NCBI RefSeq assembly: GCF_964340395.1 | Contig: NC_135560.1 | Location: 13,623,598 to 13,687,597, forward strand | Direction of reading: 5' to 3' | From: Glandiceps talaboti | Lineage: Eukaryota; Hemichordata; Enteropneusta; Spengelidae | Length of the DNA stretch: 64,000 nt | Made by a program: the position numbers and the translations under genes | Part shown: positions 1 to 11,885 of the stretch, piece by piece | How positions within the stretch are numbered: the stretch's first letter is position 1 | Layout: every line of letters begins with the position of its first letter | Notes under the pieces: model-generated | Database searches by the model: none | Told to the model about the DNA's origin: nothing | The model's input: only the letters and a program-made list of their open reading frames with translations

Positions 1-800
1 TCATTGTAGTTTTCATTTGTGTAAGTCTGAAACGTCATACAACAATCGTGGGTGATGTAAAAAGAACAATCGTGGTTCCGATTTGACTCACATACGCAAG
101 CCAAGTACCCACCTATCCATATGAAGATGCTGATCATCATCGCCATCACTGGCTTACGTATAGTGGCGTTACGTGACCGTACAGCATGTACGATCAGAAA
201 ATGACGATCTACAGTCATCGCCGTCAGTGTGGCACAAGTCGCCTGCACCGATACCTACGTCAAAAGAGAGAAGATAGGAGAAATGTTAGAATCAAACACA
301 GTGACGTAGATGGCAGTTCGATTACTTTTAACGTTGGTACATCCAGAAAATAATGAAACAGACAAACTAGCTGTATGAAAAGTTAGTTAACTTTCAATTG
401 TATAAGTAATTAATATTGAATTTTGCTTTGAGGGTTTAGTTAGTGAAAGCAAGAAAAGCTAATTAATTGTAACAGAAACTGTCAGAATTGGAAATTGAAT
501 AGAGTCTTAGTTAATTTCTAGTATGTCGGTATCCTTTGAATTCGTCTGTATCCAATTGCATAAAATCCAGCTATTAATTTCAGATGATTACAATATTGAT
601 ATTACTAAGTCATTAAATTTTACAAATCAATTACCTATTAGTAATTAAAAGTACATATATATAAAGTAATGTAACATATAAATAGTGTAACATTCTGAGT
701 AATTTAGAATCACTTAAGGGCATAAACCAGAGCAGTCAATATTGAATTCGAAATTAATGATGGGGAAAATAATACATAATAAGGTTTGTTTTGATATGAG
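1..800. other. No gene seen
   Basis: AT-rich sequence, somewhat GC-richer in the first 300 bases. No open frame of note, repeat or RNA gene recognised. Confidence 0.6.
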
Positions 801-1672
801 GGTGATCCTTTGTTTCTGTTTTCATTACCCGATCGACCGACCCAAATTTTAAGCTCCGACATCAAAATAGTGTATGTCATTACTGGGACAATCCATTAGC
901 CAAGCAAGTGGACTTGTTATCAAAGAGTACCAATATTTACACATGTGATGATGGGCTCTTACATAACACAAGTAAACAGCTGTAAAACCTCTATTCGGCT
1001 GTCTGCATGGACTGCAATTGAGGCAAACCTTATCTCCGTCTTATATCAGTTGTTATCAATTTATTAGGCTATTATAAGTAACGCTACAAACAGCTTTAGA
1101 GATGCAAACAACTTTTATGACACCCGTTTTCGCCAGGCAAGCCCGCGGGTTTGTTGCACTTGGACCGCTAATGGTTGTGAATGTCATGTTAATTTTCGCC
1201 CGCCCTAGATATTTTGCGGAACAGCGCCCTCTCGCAAGAATAGGCAAGTGTTCTGGACTGTCGACATCATCTGCAGTGGTCATGGCAGCGGCGACGACAC
1301 TTGTTCACGAAACAGAGGATGTCTTTTCTTCTTTTCAATACACGGACACTTCAAAATGTATATCTACCAAATAATATTCTTTATGAATAACTACACCATC
1401 ACTAACTTTTATCACTATAACTGTTTACGTATGAGAAAAGTTATTCAAGTGGGGTCGGCGAGAATGCTCCGTTCGTTAACAAGTGTCGTCGCCGCCACCA
1501 TGACGGTAGATGACGTCGACAGTCCAGACACTTTTTTAATTTTTGCCAGCAAGGGCGCTGTTCTACAAAATACGAAGGGTGAGCGAAAATAGAAAAAAAA
1601 TTTAAATTTGATGTCAGAGCTGAACATTTGGGTCGGTTGGGTAATGACAAACAGAAAAAAATAGGGTCAGCC
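801..1672. mobile_element. Palindromic foldback/MITE-like element, left side interrupted
   Basis: Two sets of inverted arms are nested. The outer arms are 801-868 and 1606-1672; both read CATTACCC...CGACCCAAAT...GACATCAAA toward the centre. The inner arms are 1192-1311 and 1472-1590 and share GAACAGCGCCCT, TCTGGACTGTCGAC and GGCGACGACACTTGTT. On the right the inner and outer arms are nearly contiguous. On the left they are separated by about 320 bp (869-1191), which looks like a later insertion bounded by ATGTCAT-type repeats. The spacer at the centre is about 160 bp. The small ORFs here, on both strands, are translations of the arms; no transposase is visible, so the element would be non-autonomous. 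Confidence 0.7.
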
Positions 1673-3502
1673 TTATCTGCGATGACAGAAGGTGTACTCT
1701 TTCATCGAAGACATCCCAAGTCAAGAGACAGATTAAAGCTATTGCCAACAAATTAATGCTAATAGGCCAAAAGATGGAAGTCACGTACATCTCCGCTACC
1801 ACAAGGTGAAAGATAATGTACTAAAACACATGCGCAATACTACACAACCCCATTTTATAGCTATAGATGCTATTGGTGGATTGTTTCCTGGCCTTTTAGC
1901 TATATTCCTCAGATTGAATGGTGTATTTTCATTCCACACAATAAACCATATACGAAAAAAATGGAGGGATTAATATGAACTTCAATAAGTACAAGGACAC
2001 TGATCGGCCCAGGTTACTGTCTTTTATGGCATTAGCTTTCAAATGAAGTCTTAAGAAAGCCAAGGGCTTTGCAAAATTAATCATCAGCATATGAAACTTT
2101 TCTACGATTAAAAACAACAAGATGGCACAAACAAACAAGTACAGGAAATGCTCAACCATAGACCCTGCACGAAAAGGTCTATGACTAAACTGGAAGAGTC
2201 ACTGTGAGAGGCCTCTTTTGAAATAGGAAAGATTGAAGTCAACTGTACAAGGGGTAATTCAAGTACTGAGACGTTGAATATCCAACCACGTTTTCTGAGT
2301 AGGTGGCGTTCTCCTGAACACTTTTGGAATTCATATACATTGTAACGTTTTTTACTAAAGCCTATAATAACGTAACTGATATATATTTACAACCGGCGAA
2401 AACACACGTGTGTTTGCTTGAATAAAGCGAGCACAGGAGAGACTTCATGCTGAGACAAAATTGGGCAAAAACAACAATACAACTGATATAAAGACAACAG
2501 AGGGTGCCTGTAGGTTCATTCGATGCTCTTATCAGATTTTAAAAATATATCTGAGGAAGTTATAATGTAGCAGTTACAGCTGGACGTGATCATTATAATG
2601 TGTAGTATCAGTAAACAGTCATGTAATGTTTGTACTTTGATAAGTTGCCCACACTACTTACACTCTTATGTCTTGTCTAACTTGTCTCATGCTTGCTTAC
2701 TAAGAGCACCAAATTTAAACAAACGCACTTGTTTTTTTTTTCAGGGGTTGTATCATACATTGCGTAGTCGTAGGTGCCATATAGTTTGTTGATTTAGACA
2801 GGACACAACCCTTGTTTGGCAAAGCTACAAAACTAAATTTTACGAAAACATTGACATCTAGACGTGTTCTTCCCTTCAATGAATACTATACCACCAAAAA
2901 TAAACAAATGGCACGTTATTGCATATGACTACAAAAAGACATGGAAATGTAATAACTACCATTGAATTTTTATGTTTTCTCACACAACATCACATTCTGT
3001 AGTCCAACAGCACCTTTCACAAATATTCACTGATATCAGGAATACATGAGTTTTTATTTCCACATATAAGTGTGGAACTTTGATGGACACATCATATTTG
3101 TTTCATGTTTATGGCCTGGAACAGAGGAAAATATCTTGAAGAGAAAACGTATTCCCTTATCAATATATGATGTGCTTATTGTGAGTTGTGGAGCTTTAAG
3201 CTAGCATAATCAAAACGAATGACAGACAACCAAGCTATATCAATTATTCATGTTTATAAATCAAAATGTTCTAAATATAGAAAAGGCACAGTGAATTTCA
3301 GATTAAAACTATATTAGTAATTTTTACAAGATAAAGGAAACATGTACTTGTGCTAACCACTAACACTGTTAATAATCATGCGAACTGAGGAAAATTGATG
3401 AGTACTTTCTTATATTATATACGTGTTTGATGGGTTTGATGAGCCGTTACACAGTGTTTCACGTTGTTGGCGATCATCAGACGACTAACGGTATAATTAT
3501 AT
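1673..3502. other. No gene seen
   Basis: AT-rich DNA with three chance-sized ORFs (1614-1802 minus, partly in the foldback element; 1929-2159 minus; 2586-2792 plus). None has a recognisable domain. Confidence 0.6.
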
Positions 3503-3702
3503 GAAGTTCAAAATTCAAAAATTCCTGATATGGGTGTAACAATGGAAGTTGCTCAATACATATCTAATTTGATGTCGGCACTTTTGATATTAATTCTGAC
3601 ATTAATTAATATCAAACTGCCGACATCAAAATATATATGTATTGACCAACTTCCACTGTGGCACCATATCATGTGAAATGGAATTGTTGAACTTTGAATT
3701 TG
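3503..3702. repeat. Long hairpin-forming inverted repeat
   Basis: Arms of roughly 90-100 bp (3503-3595 and 3600-3702) are inverted copies with almost no loop. Clear pairs are TTTGATGTCGGCA with TGCCGACATCAAA, GGAAGTTG with CAACTTCC, TGATATGG with CCATATCA, and CAATACATAT with ATATGTATTG. Mismatches are spread along the arms, as expected for an old MITE. An RNA copy would fold as a long hairpin. It lies about 70 bp before the (TA)n arrays. Confidence 0.7.
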
Positions 3703-3770
3703 GAACCACTCTACATATATATTATGTATTGAGCACTGTTTACTCCAGCATAGACATTTTACATATACTG

Positions 3771-3774
<4 letters not shown>

Positions 3775-3859
<85 letters not shown>

Positions 3860-3860
3860 A

Positions 3861-3918
<58 letters not shown>
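3775..3918. repeat. (TA)n microsatellite, two arrays
   Basis: About 80 bp of TA is followed by a short AAATGAG interruption and then about 56 bp more TA. The ORFs across it on both strands encode only Ile-Tyr repeats and are artefacts. Confidence 0.97.
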
Positions 3919-3919
<1 letters not shown>

Positions 3920-4347
3920 GAGTATACGTCCCTGTATTATATATACGTATGTGATGTTTTGGTAAGTTTATTTGAAGTATTGGTAACAACTACTTGTCTG
4001 AGTATTCATAGCTATTCATATTTAAGAGAAAATAGTTAGTTCACATATACGCCAATCGTCTGATTCTGGCGAAGGTTAATTAAAAACATGCGTTCTAGGC
4101 AGTATTACGCATATTTTTCAGATTACCGGTGAATGATAATGAAATATGTATAGGGTAGCTTTTACCTATACGTTTGCATGTGTGCTATATGCTTCAAGGC
4201 TACTCCAAAATATTAAACCATGGCCATTTGCGGAAAATCAAAGGAAAACAAAGTGACCATAGTTACTATGCTCCACTGGAAGAAATTGAAAACCGCATGA
4301 CAGTTTTTTTTTTACAATTTACGAAGAGTCGAATTTACTGACGTAAA

Positions 4348-4395
4348 TTTTATATAGGGCTTTCCCACTCTGTTCTCAAAGCGCTTTACAATTAA
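4348..4395. repeat. Dispersed-repeat fragment with AAAGCGCTTTACA motif
   Basis: TTTATATAGGGCTTTCCCACT followed by CTCAAAGCGCTTTACAA matches a short motif pair I associate with dispersed repeats in many marine invertebrate genomes. A truncated form (TTTATATGGCGCTTTCCCACC) occurs at 27244-27265. No ends or target duplication are visible. Confidence 0.4.
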
Positions 4396-4671
4396 ATGAC
4401 ATTAAATGTTGTTTACAAGATTGCACGAGCATTGGATGAAATGTTACACTAGAGACAAATCACATTTGCAACCAGCGAAACTTTTGCTAGTTAAACATAG
4501 AACAAGCTGATTGTTCGGCGTTATTTGAAGCGTTTCTATCTTTCAGTAATTGGTTGCTATAGCAGCCAAAGCTGGAAGTACCCGCTTATCCACCGAATCT
4601 CACCGTGCATTGATTTAATTATCTACCCCTTTTCGCAACTTTAAACTCAGTACACGAAAGGCATCATTCAA

Positions 4672-4689
4672 TACCACGTTAACGTGGTA
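4672..4689. repeat. 18-bp perfect palindrome
   Basis: TACCACGTTAACGTGGTA is fully self-complementary. It contains two inverted CACGT half-motifs around GTTAAC. It could bind a dimeric protein or be chance; nothing around it indicates a promoter. Confidence 0.5.
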
Positions 4690-5266
4690 AAAGTATCGTC
4701 AATATTTCATATTTCAAAATGTCTGTAATTTAGAAGCCTTACTGAATAGAGATATAGTGTATATCTGCAGAAATAACAAACTAAAAGCTTGTGTAATATA
4801 TCATCTGTAAAGAGTTCAGTCTAGTTTTATATAGATCAATGGCGGGCGAATAATGATGACTGGAAGTGAATACCTAGGGGCTGTTTTGTAGTCGTGCTTT
4901 CATATCGTGTGTTCGTAAGCAAGCCCGCTGCTAACTAGTCAATGCTACAAAAAGACTTTTCGTTAATGTAAGCTACTAAGCCATACCCCGTGTCACTTCT
5001 TTAATGAAGTCTCAAATCAACCGAAGCTAATTCCGTTCAGTACCAGCGTGGCACGGACTCTGCCTTGTAGTTCTATTACATTGCCGAGTTACTGCATTTA
5101 CATGTAATCGATGACCGAACAACGTCGACGAACAGGTCAATATGAAACACGTGTAATGAAGAGGTAGCTGTTACCATATCAGTTATTCTGGATTCATTCG
5201 GATTATTTTCCCATGAAATTACCGCCAACTTGACCGATTTGGTTTAAGTTAAATGAAACAGTCCCC

Positions 5267-5300
5267 ATCTATGTTAAATGTCAATCTATGTTAAATGTCA
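5267..5300. repeat. 17-bp exact tandem duplication
   Basis: ATCTATGTTAAATGTCA occurs twice in direct succession with no mismatch, a small recent duplication. Confidence 0.85.
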
Positions 5301-5636
5301 AGTTGAATATTAGAAACCTTTACCAATGACGTACTTCTGGATACTGAGATGAAATATACGAGATTAATACCTGTTTAGTGCCCCTCCCACAAGAAAATGC
5401 TCACATTTAATATTTACACTTCTTAAGTTGTATTTTATTCACTTTGGATCGCTTTGATAGGTCACCTTATCACCATACGCCCCGCCGAATTTAGCTATTC
5501 TCTGAAATGTCATCAGATAATACTAGGTCGAAAATCACCCAGACTTTCAAGTTTCAAAGAAACAGCGGTATTACTAAAAGAACAGAATGGAGAAAAGAAC
5601 GGTGGTAAAATAAGCTGACTGCAAATAAAAAATAAG

Positions 5637-5858
5637 ATGCAGAAACATGTGCGTAGCTTGTTCTCAGTGACAAGAGTAGTAATGGGGCGGAAAACCCAAC
5701 AAAGAACATCATCTAACCAGTCTCCCGTGACTCTACATGTAAGCAATCGCGCAGAAGAGAAAGTCAAGCCGGTTGAAAAATCGCAAATGAAGAACATTTA
5801 TACCACAAATGCCGACACAAATACCTCATTCGGCAATATTAATAACACAAGTAGATGA
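5637..5858 (+). other. Unrecognised 73-codon ORF, doubtful
   Basis: The reading frame is hydrophilic (rich in S, T, N, K and Q), unlike most chance ORFs here. It contains an acceptor-like TTGTTCTCAG and a donor-like GTAAGC within it, so a short exon is conceivable. I recognise no domain, and there is no supporting neighbour. Most likely chance. Confidence 0.1.
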
Positions 5859-6105
5859 GAAGCCACGGTCTTAGAATCTCAGTTTCCCCAGTTTGTTTTC
5901 ATATCTAAAAAAACGTTATGTAAAACCATACCTAGATCGATTGTTATCTGTATCGAATGTTCCATTTTTCGAAAAATTATCTGCGATATGCAATTCTTTC
6001 GTGCAATTTTCAAGAATATCCTATTTCGTTTTCTTTATCAAATGATTGAAATACGTTTATGTTGAAAGAGAAAATTAGATAGGGATATTATCTTTCCAGG
6101 GCTAA

Positions 6106-6513
6106 ATGCTTTTAGCAGTAGCAGATTACATCTCCCTTACGAAATATTTTGTGAAAATTGTTTCAATTACAAAAAAAGTCTCTTTACCTCGCGATCGAAG
6201 TAGACAATTACAAAATGGAAGCAATATTCCTTTTAATACTAGTATCACCATTATAAAGGCAATAATATGCGCTCTTGTCAACAATAAAAGCATCGTGCTT
6301 CAATTTCAATCATTTTGCATGATCTCTGTTGTATCTTTACACCAACAGGCCTCTCTCACCGACGTAGTAGTACACATAACACATGGTTACCATGGTAATA
6401 GTATTGAAAATTTGGAATTTATAGGCGTTTCCATTTTCTATGACGCCAGTATCAACTGGAAAGCACCTGGATTGTTTTTCAAGTCGGTTTGCGTTGAAGG
6501 AAAGGAGAAATAA
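6106..6513 (+). other. Longest unique ORF without known domain (135 codons)
   Basis: Apart from microsatellite frames and the receptor exon this is the longest open frame. The composition is mixed, with a hydrophobic middle (about residues 47-58) and no signal peptide, repeat or motif I recognise. At this AT content an ORF this long is expected roughly 0.1 times in a window this size, so it is mildly unusual but not evidence of a gene. No TATA-like or splice context supports it. Confidence 0.12.
6386..6399. promoter_or_regulatory. X-box-like palindrome (RFX-type), weak
   Basis: GTTACCATGGTAAT matches the RFX X-box palindrome GTTRCCATGGYAAC at 13 of 14 positions. X-boxes sit in promoters of ciliary genes in animals, but no convincing gene starts nearby and the site falls inside a doubtful ORF. 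Confidence 0.2.
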
Positions 6514-9500
6514 GCGAAAATAATAATGGTAGTGACGATGCTACAGTCATTCCAATTTTTGTAATTGATATTTGATCCAATGAGATTCAAAATCATATTA
6601 TAACCATAAAAAATCTAGAGTGTGGCCTTCTCACATTTCGAAGTGACCCCTTTTACGAGACGGTCGGAAACGAGGGAGTACCAATGCACACTTAGGAAAT
6701 CGCAGGAAGAAATAAAACAGAAGGAGTGACATATAAAATGTAATGTAATGTGACCCTGTACGCGCATTGAAATCAGGATGCAAAGTCGGATTTTATTTCC
6801 ACTATTATTCGTTATTTAGTGCAGTGCAAACTAAAGTATAAAACGACTTGTCTGTTCATTATACAGTGAAAGCAAACTAGTAACATCTCATTGAAATCAT
6901 ATGGAATTGGATAAAACACATCCAAATACAAAATGTGTACAAAATGGTAGCTCTGATTGTATTAACACAACTTGGATCGCTGGTTGACTTTGTAAAATAC
7001 TAGACCTATTCAAAGTTCCAGTAACATTATTATGCTATGATGAGAAGGCAGAAGTTGAACTAATTTAATCTCTCACGACGTAAGTTCGGTTCTCCATTTC
7101 CCCTTCCTGACTTTTTTTGCATTGCCTGTGGTTTTAAAAGGAAACAATTCCGAAGTCTCTTGGTCTTTAACTTCCCCATTTCCTCTTTTCTACCGACGAC
7201 TTTATTTTATGAAATTCTAAAAGCAATCTATCATCTGTTTAGCTTCATGCCTGTGTTGATAAAAGCGCCTTGCCGCTACTCGTAAATGTCATAGTTCGAG
7301 GCAAGCTGTGTGTATGTGTAAGGCTAGCAACCGATTTTACATTATGTATCTACGCTACACATAACTAACGTCCTGGGCGGAATTAAAAGAGTAGCGGAAC
7401 TAAGTCGTATTTCATTAGGAAATGGTAAAATGGCTAATCTTGAAAGCAAGGCACAGGCAACAATTTGATTTCATTACTAAGGTGTGTCATGAACATTGAA
7501 TTCGTTAGTTATAACATTTAGGCACTTGATATTGCGATTGGCAAGAGTAATTACAGAAACCAACAGAAGCTTGCAAGAATAACACCATTAACACCACATT
7601 GCAAACACATCTATTTCCAAATAAAATGTCTAGACGTATGATTCGGAGAGTCGTTTGCAGGATCAGAGATCAGATACAAATTGTGGCGAAATGTTTTGAC
7701 AGGCTAAGATTGAAACAAAATATGGTACAGGCAAATGCAAAAAAAAAAAACGATCGGAAAAGTAAGATGTACACAAGAATTTAAAGTGGCCATACGGATG
7801 GCAAATGGGTATTCATTATGGATTATCAATTCATAAAATAACTATGTGTTTTTTTTATACTTGAAATAACGTTGTGTGAAACAACATATTATATGAAATC
7901 CTTATTTGCAACTCAAGAAATTGCAAATGTTATTGTTCATACAATAACAAACTTAAGTTTTTACAAATTTTTCCAGTAATTTATTGAGTTACAAACACGG
8001 ATTTAGTTGATCGTAGTAGAGTTGTCTTATGGATTTAAAAAAAATCGAAAAATACCAATTGTAAAAGTGTCTAATAACAAAGATAACTGTTAGCAAGATT
8101 TGACACAGGAACGATCGGAAATAGAAATATTGTCGGAAATTTAAATGAAAGAAGACCAAATTCACTATCAAGATGAGGGACAAGGATTATGCTTAAGGAA
8201 AACAGAGATTCATGGACAATTTTAAGTTTCAATTTGTCTTTTCAAAGTCAAACACAAAGACGGCAGATGGTGCATGTACAGAAGTAGACAGAGACCGCAA
8301 GAGTCATATTAGAAATAAACGCGTTTGACGAAAATCCATAAAAATGACAACAAAATCCATAAAAAACGCAAAAACAATGATGACACACTGGCAAAGAATA
8401 ACAGGCAGGGAAAACGAAAATGTGCATGGGAGATTTATGAATTTAACAGCGTTAATAAAATATAGCAGAGTACATAGGAACCTATCTAATGTATAGGGGC
8501 AACATTTAATACCGTCATGTGATAATGCCTACAACTTATCATGTTACCAAGCAAACTAATAATATGAGTTGCCTGGCCTGCAAAATGAACTGTAAATGAG
8601 TAAGCTATGGACGCTGTTGATCCGTAGCAACGGTTGAAAGTTGGAAAAGAGTACAGCAATGCACTGGCATTGTGTTGCAAGTCACGGTCAGTGTAGTCTT
8701 TCGAATGTCAATATTCATTAAACAAAACGTCTTATTTCACAAACTTACACATGTAACTCTTGCTTTCAGAAACTCTTACTTCTTTCTAGCACTGGTAGTA
8801 CATATCTTTTAATTGGATACAATATTTCAAGTCATTTTCAGGAAGAGGTTTTGTTTACTATTAAGTGCTAACTTGTGTTCAATTCTTAGGTAACTGTCTG
8901 ACTTATATGTATGTTTAAACATTTCTGACGGACGTGTCACTCAGAATAAATACCCTTGGTGTGAAACATTTCTTTATCTCTCACAGAATTGGTCTTTCAG
9001 TACAATATAAGAGTATATTCATGGGAAATCGGAGATGTGCGTTTAAATTCTCAGCGACAATCAACCTCTCTCCTAGTCACACAAATAATGACCATTGATT
9101 CAGAAGAATCCTCTACAAGGAATGAATACCCAAAACACTATAGGTAATCCCACCTAAGAAAACTTTAGTCACGTGATATGTAATATATATCAAAGAAAAA
9201 ATGGAACCTTGTACAGATGTGTTCATAGACATTTCACTTCTAATTGTTGGACCGTGTTACCTATTTCACCAATGTATAGCAGGAGTTTAAATGTCAAACA
9301 TACATATACTTAGGTATTCCTGCCCTGTCTGTTTAGTCTACCCATGGTCATTTTTTTAATTAGTTAAACATGTATTCTTGATAACATCTTGTCGTTAAAA
9401 GATGTTTGGGCTTGTAAATAAATAACTTATCTTTCAGAACCGCATCATCACAGACTGTTCACACTGCAATATAATGTATAATATGCAAAGATCATAGTTT

Positions 9501-9769
9501 ATGTTATACAAGAGACAAGAAGGACAATGAAGACAGTTCTTGGTACTTAAACATTTTCAGACTTTAATGTTCAATGTGATGTTTATTGACACTATCCCAT
9601 TACTTGTCTACAACATTTTAATAGCTAAACAGATTGTACTTAATTATAACTTAGGTTAAAGTTTAGCGTATGATATTGCAACTTTGTACAGTGGAGAGAA
9701 AACAAGTGCATTAACGGGATACTGCATTTTGTTAAATTAAAGGCGAAGGTAAAATGCAATTGTGATTTT
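6514..9769. other. No gene seen
   Basis: AT-rich sequence with chance-sized ORFs only (for example 7599-7784 plus, 7989-8183 minus, 8486-8680 minus). No repeat family assigned. Confidence 0.55.
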
Positions 9770-9835
9770 TACCTCCCGTAAGTGTACGGGAGGTATTAAA
9801 AGGGGGATGTCTGTCTGTGTGTCTGTCAGATGTCC

Positions 9836-9880
<45 letters not shown>

Positions 9881-10245
9881 TGTCTGTGTGTCTGTGTGTC
9901 TATCTGTGTCATCATTTTCTTAAAGACGGCTGGCTTAATTATAATGAAATTTAGTACATATAATGTTTGGGGTAACGGCTAGACCTGATTAGTTCTTGAG
10001 CGAGATCTGTTCATGTTAATTATGGAAATTTGCAAATCAATGAAATCAACTAATTAAGCAATATCTTAAGACTGCATACTTCAATTTCAGTATAATTTAG
10101 TGCATTCGTTAAACATAACAGCATACATTTGTCCTATAAAATTTTTGAATAATGAATAATTTGCATAATTAATGATTTTCGGTAATTAGGCCATATCTTA
10201 AGAATACTTACTTCAATTTCAATATAATTCAGTACATAGTACCAG
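9770..10245 (-). mobile_element. Inverted-repeat element, family A copy 1, first part
   Basis: It starts with ACCTCCCGTAAG and contains its own small palindrome (CCTCCCGT...ACGGGAGG). This is followed by a TGTC/TG microsatellite (9808-9908), then GTAACGGCTAGACCTGATTAG, then units built on TTTGCATAATTAATGATTTTC and GGCCATATCTTAAGAATAC. The same order, in the opposite orientation, is seen at 38247-38790. Similarity stops near 10245 and resumes near 11480, so the copy appears interrupted. No ORF; non-autonomous. Confidence 0.65.
9839..9879. repeat. (TG)n microsatellite inside family A copy
   Basis: An uninterrupted TG run of about 41 bp within a TGTC-rich tract. The matching position in the 38.7-kb copy has (GACA)n, so this internal array varies between copies. 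Confidence 0.95.
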
Positions 10246-11479
10246 AGGTCGCGTTAATGTGTTATTCGTGCGTATTTGTCGCCATATTTGACACTTGGAC
10301 GCATTTTTTTTATGTATGCGTCACTGGGGATGCCTCATAAACAGGGGACAAATGGGGCTTACTGTTGGCAAACGTACGGTTGTCGTCTTTGCTTCGAAGT
10401 TGTGTAGAACAAGGCATCATGTAATTAGTCAGTTCTGATTGTAACTACCTTCAAGTTCTAAAGCTCTATGTGTAGTGTGACCTGTGAAATTTGAATACCC
10501 ATCGTATGCAAAACGTTTCAACAGTTCCATGTGACCATTTCCTGACGTGGAGAGCACATCTTGAGTAGTTTAGAAACGACGTGATATTATCATTACTTAT
10601 CCACGTGATTGGCTACTTATTAACAGAGGTGGTTAGAATTTAGAAAGGGTTTCCGTCGATAGCACGGCCATTACAGCGAAGCATCTTTCCTAGCGGCGAA
10701 GCGATGATTAAATAGACCACATTGGTGGACAGTATAGTAGTCTATGCTGAAAACTTCACGTAGATAAATTCAAACTGCCACCTCACCATTTCATTCTCAC
10801 TAAAACTGAAACTTTTTTTTGAGCTTCGTTACGGGATCGAACACATACGTGAATTTACAGTTCACTACATGCTCTTCGAAGCTTCTGGGGTGAAGATGGT
10901 TCACAAGTACTAGTAAGGCATCGTTCAAGAAGAAACGATTATCTTGGTGTATACCGAATTAATAGTTTTCCTCAGCGACACAAAATTTATATCAAACTTT
11001 TACAACTGTGTCTCTGTTAAATTGAAAGTTCACGCTGTCGTTCATACTTCATGTCCTGGAACTAATAGTTTGTTGGTTGTGGTGTTGTATCATAGTGTAG
11101 TTTTATGTACTCTGTACTCCAAGAACCGCCCTAACGTAGATTCATCCAGAGTTCGTTCTCGGAGCACATATTTTTAGAGAGTGATTACCATAGAAAATCG
11201 AACGTCTAGAAAGATAAAATTAAACCACTGTATAGAGTATTGTTGCATATATATGTTTTCTTTTTGGAAGTGCAAACTAATATGTACTTGTATAGGATGT
11301 GCGGGAGAATGACACTGATGTGTACATGTACATGTATTTATACATTTATAACGCATTTCCATGTAGAGTGCATGCACATTTGGAAAAGACGCACCGTAAT
11401 GGGATTTTGACGCTAATTTTGGCAGGAATGCATTAACCATAACAAAGCGGATATGCCCTATACAATTTGTTGATATAGC
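10246..11479. other. 1.2-kb segment interrupting a family A element
   Basis: Sequence between the two recognisable parts of the split element. It is somewhat richer in GC than its surroundings. The two ends share a weak inverted GTTAATGnnTT motif (about 10253 and 11437), suggestive of a nested insertion but not proof. The two small ORFs here (10944-11177 plus, 11174-11440 minus) have no recognisable product. Confidence 0.35.
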
Positions 11480-11675
11480 TTAGTTTTAATGAAAAAAATT
11501 GCATAATTAATGATTTTAAGTAATGAACGATACTCAGTAATTAAGCAGTATCATGCACTCTTCAAATTCCGTAAGCACGCTTGTCCCAAAAAAGCCTGTT
11601 ACCATAGTTTTTTTAGTTTAATTTGCATAATTAGTGATTCCCGTACGGGAGGCATTCAGTTTACATCTGGTCAAC
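11480..11675 (-). mobile_element. Family A copy 1, distal part
   Basis: It contains TTGCATAATTAATGATTTT and TTTGCATAATTAGTGATTCCC units and ends in CCCGTACGGGAGGCATT followed by CAGTTTACATCTGG. The reverse complement of this end matches the starts of the copies at 38247 (CCAGATGTAAGCT...GCCTCCCGTAAGGG) and 62950 (CCAGATGTAAACT). It therefore completes the element begun at 9770. Confidence 0.6.
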
Positions 11676-11885
11676 AAACGTATGACGTACTCTACTTCAA
11701 CACTAAAACTGTTTAAATTATTAAATATTCAGTGTAATAATACCAACATTACGTCATTTAAGTAACAATTTATTAGTGTCTGTATGAAGTAATATACAGT
11801 ACATTTCTACCTCTAGAGTCCCAGGCAGGATAAGGTAAGCTTTATGCGCTAAAATCACTTCATTGAATACTTCCATGTTTGTTTA

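Noticed and set aside
110-122. Minus-strand MDRW considered as the DRY-like motif of the missing receptor exon
   Set aside because: Flanking residues are Asp/Gly-rich with a nearby stop and do not resemble TM3.
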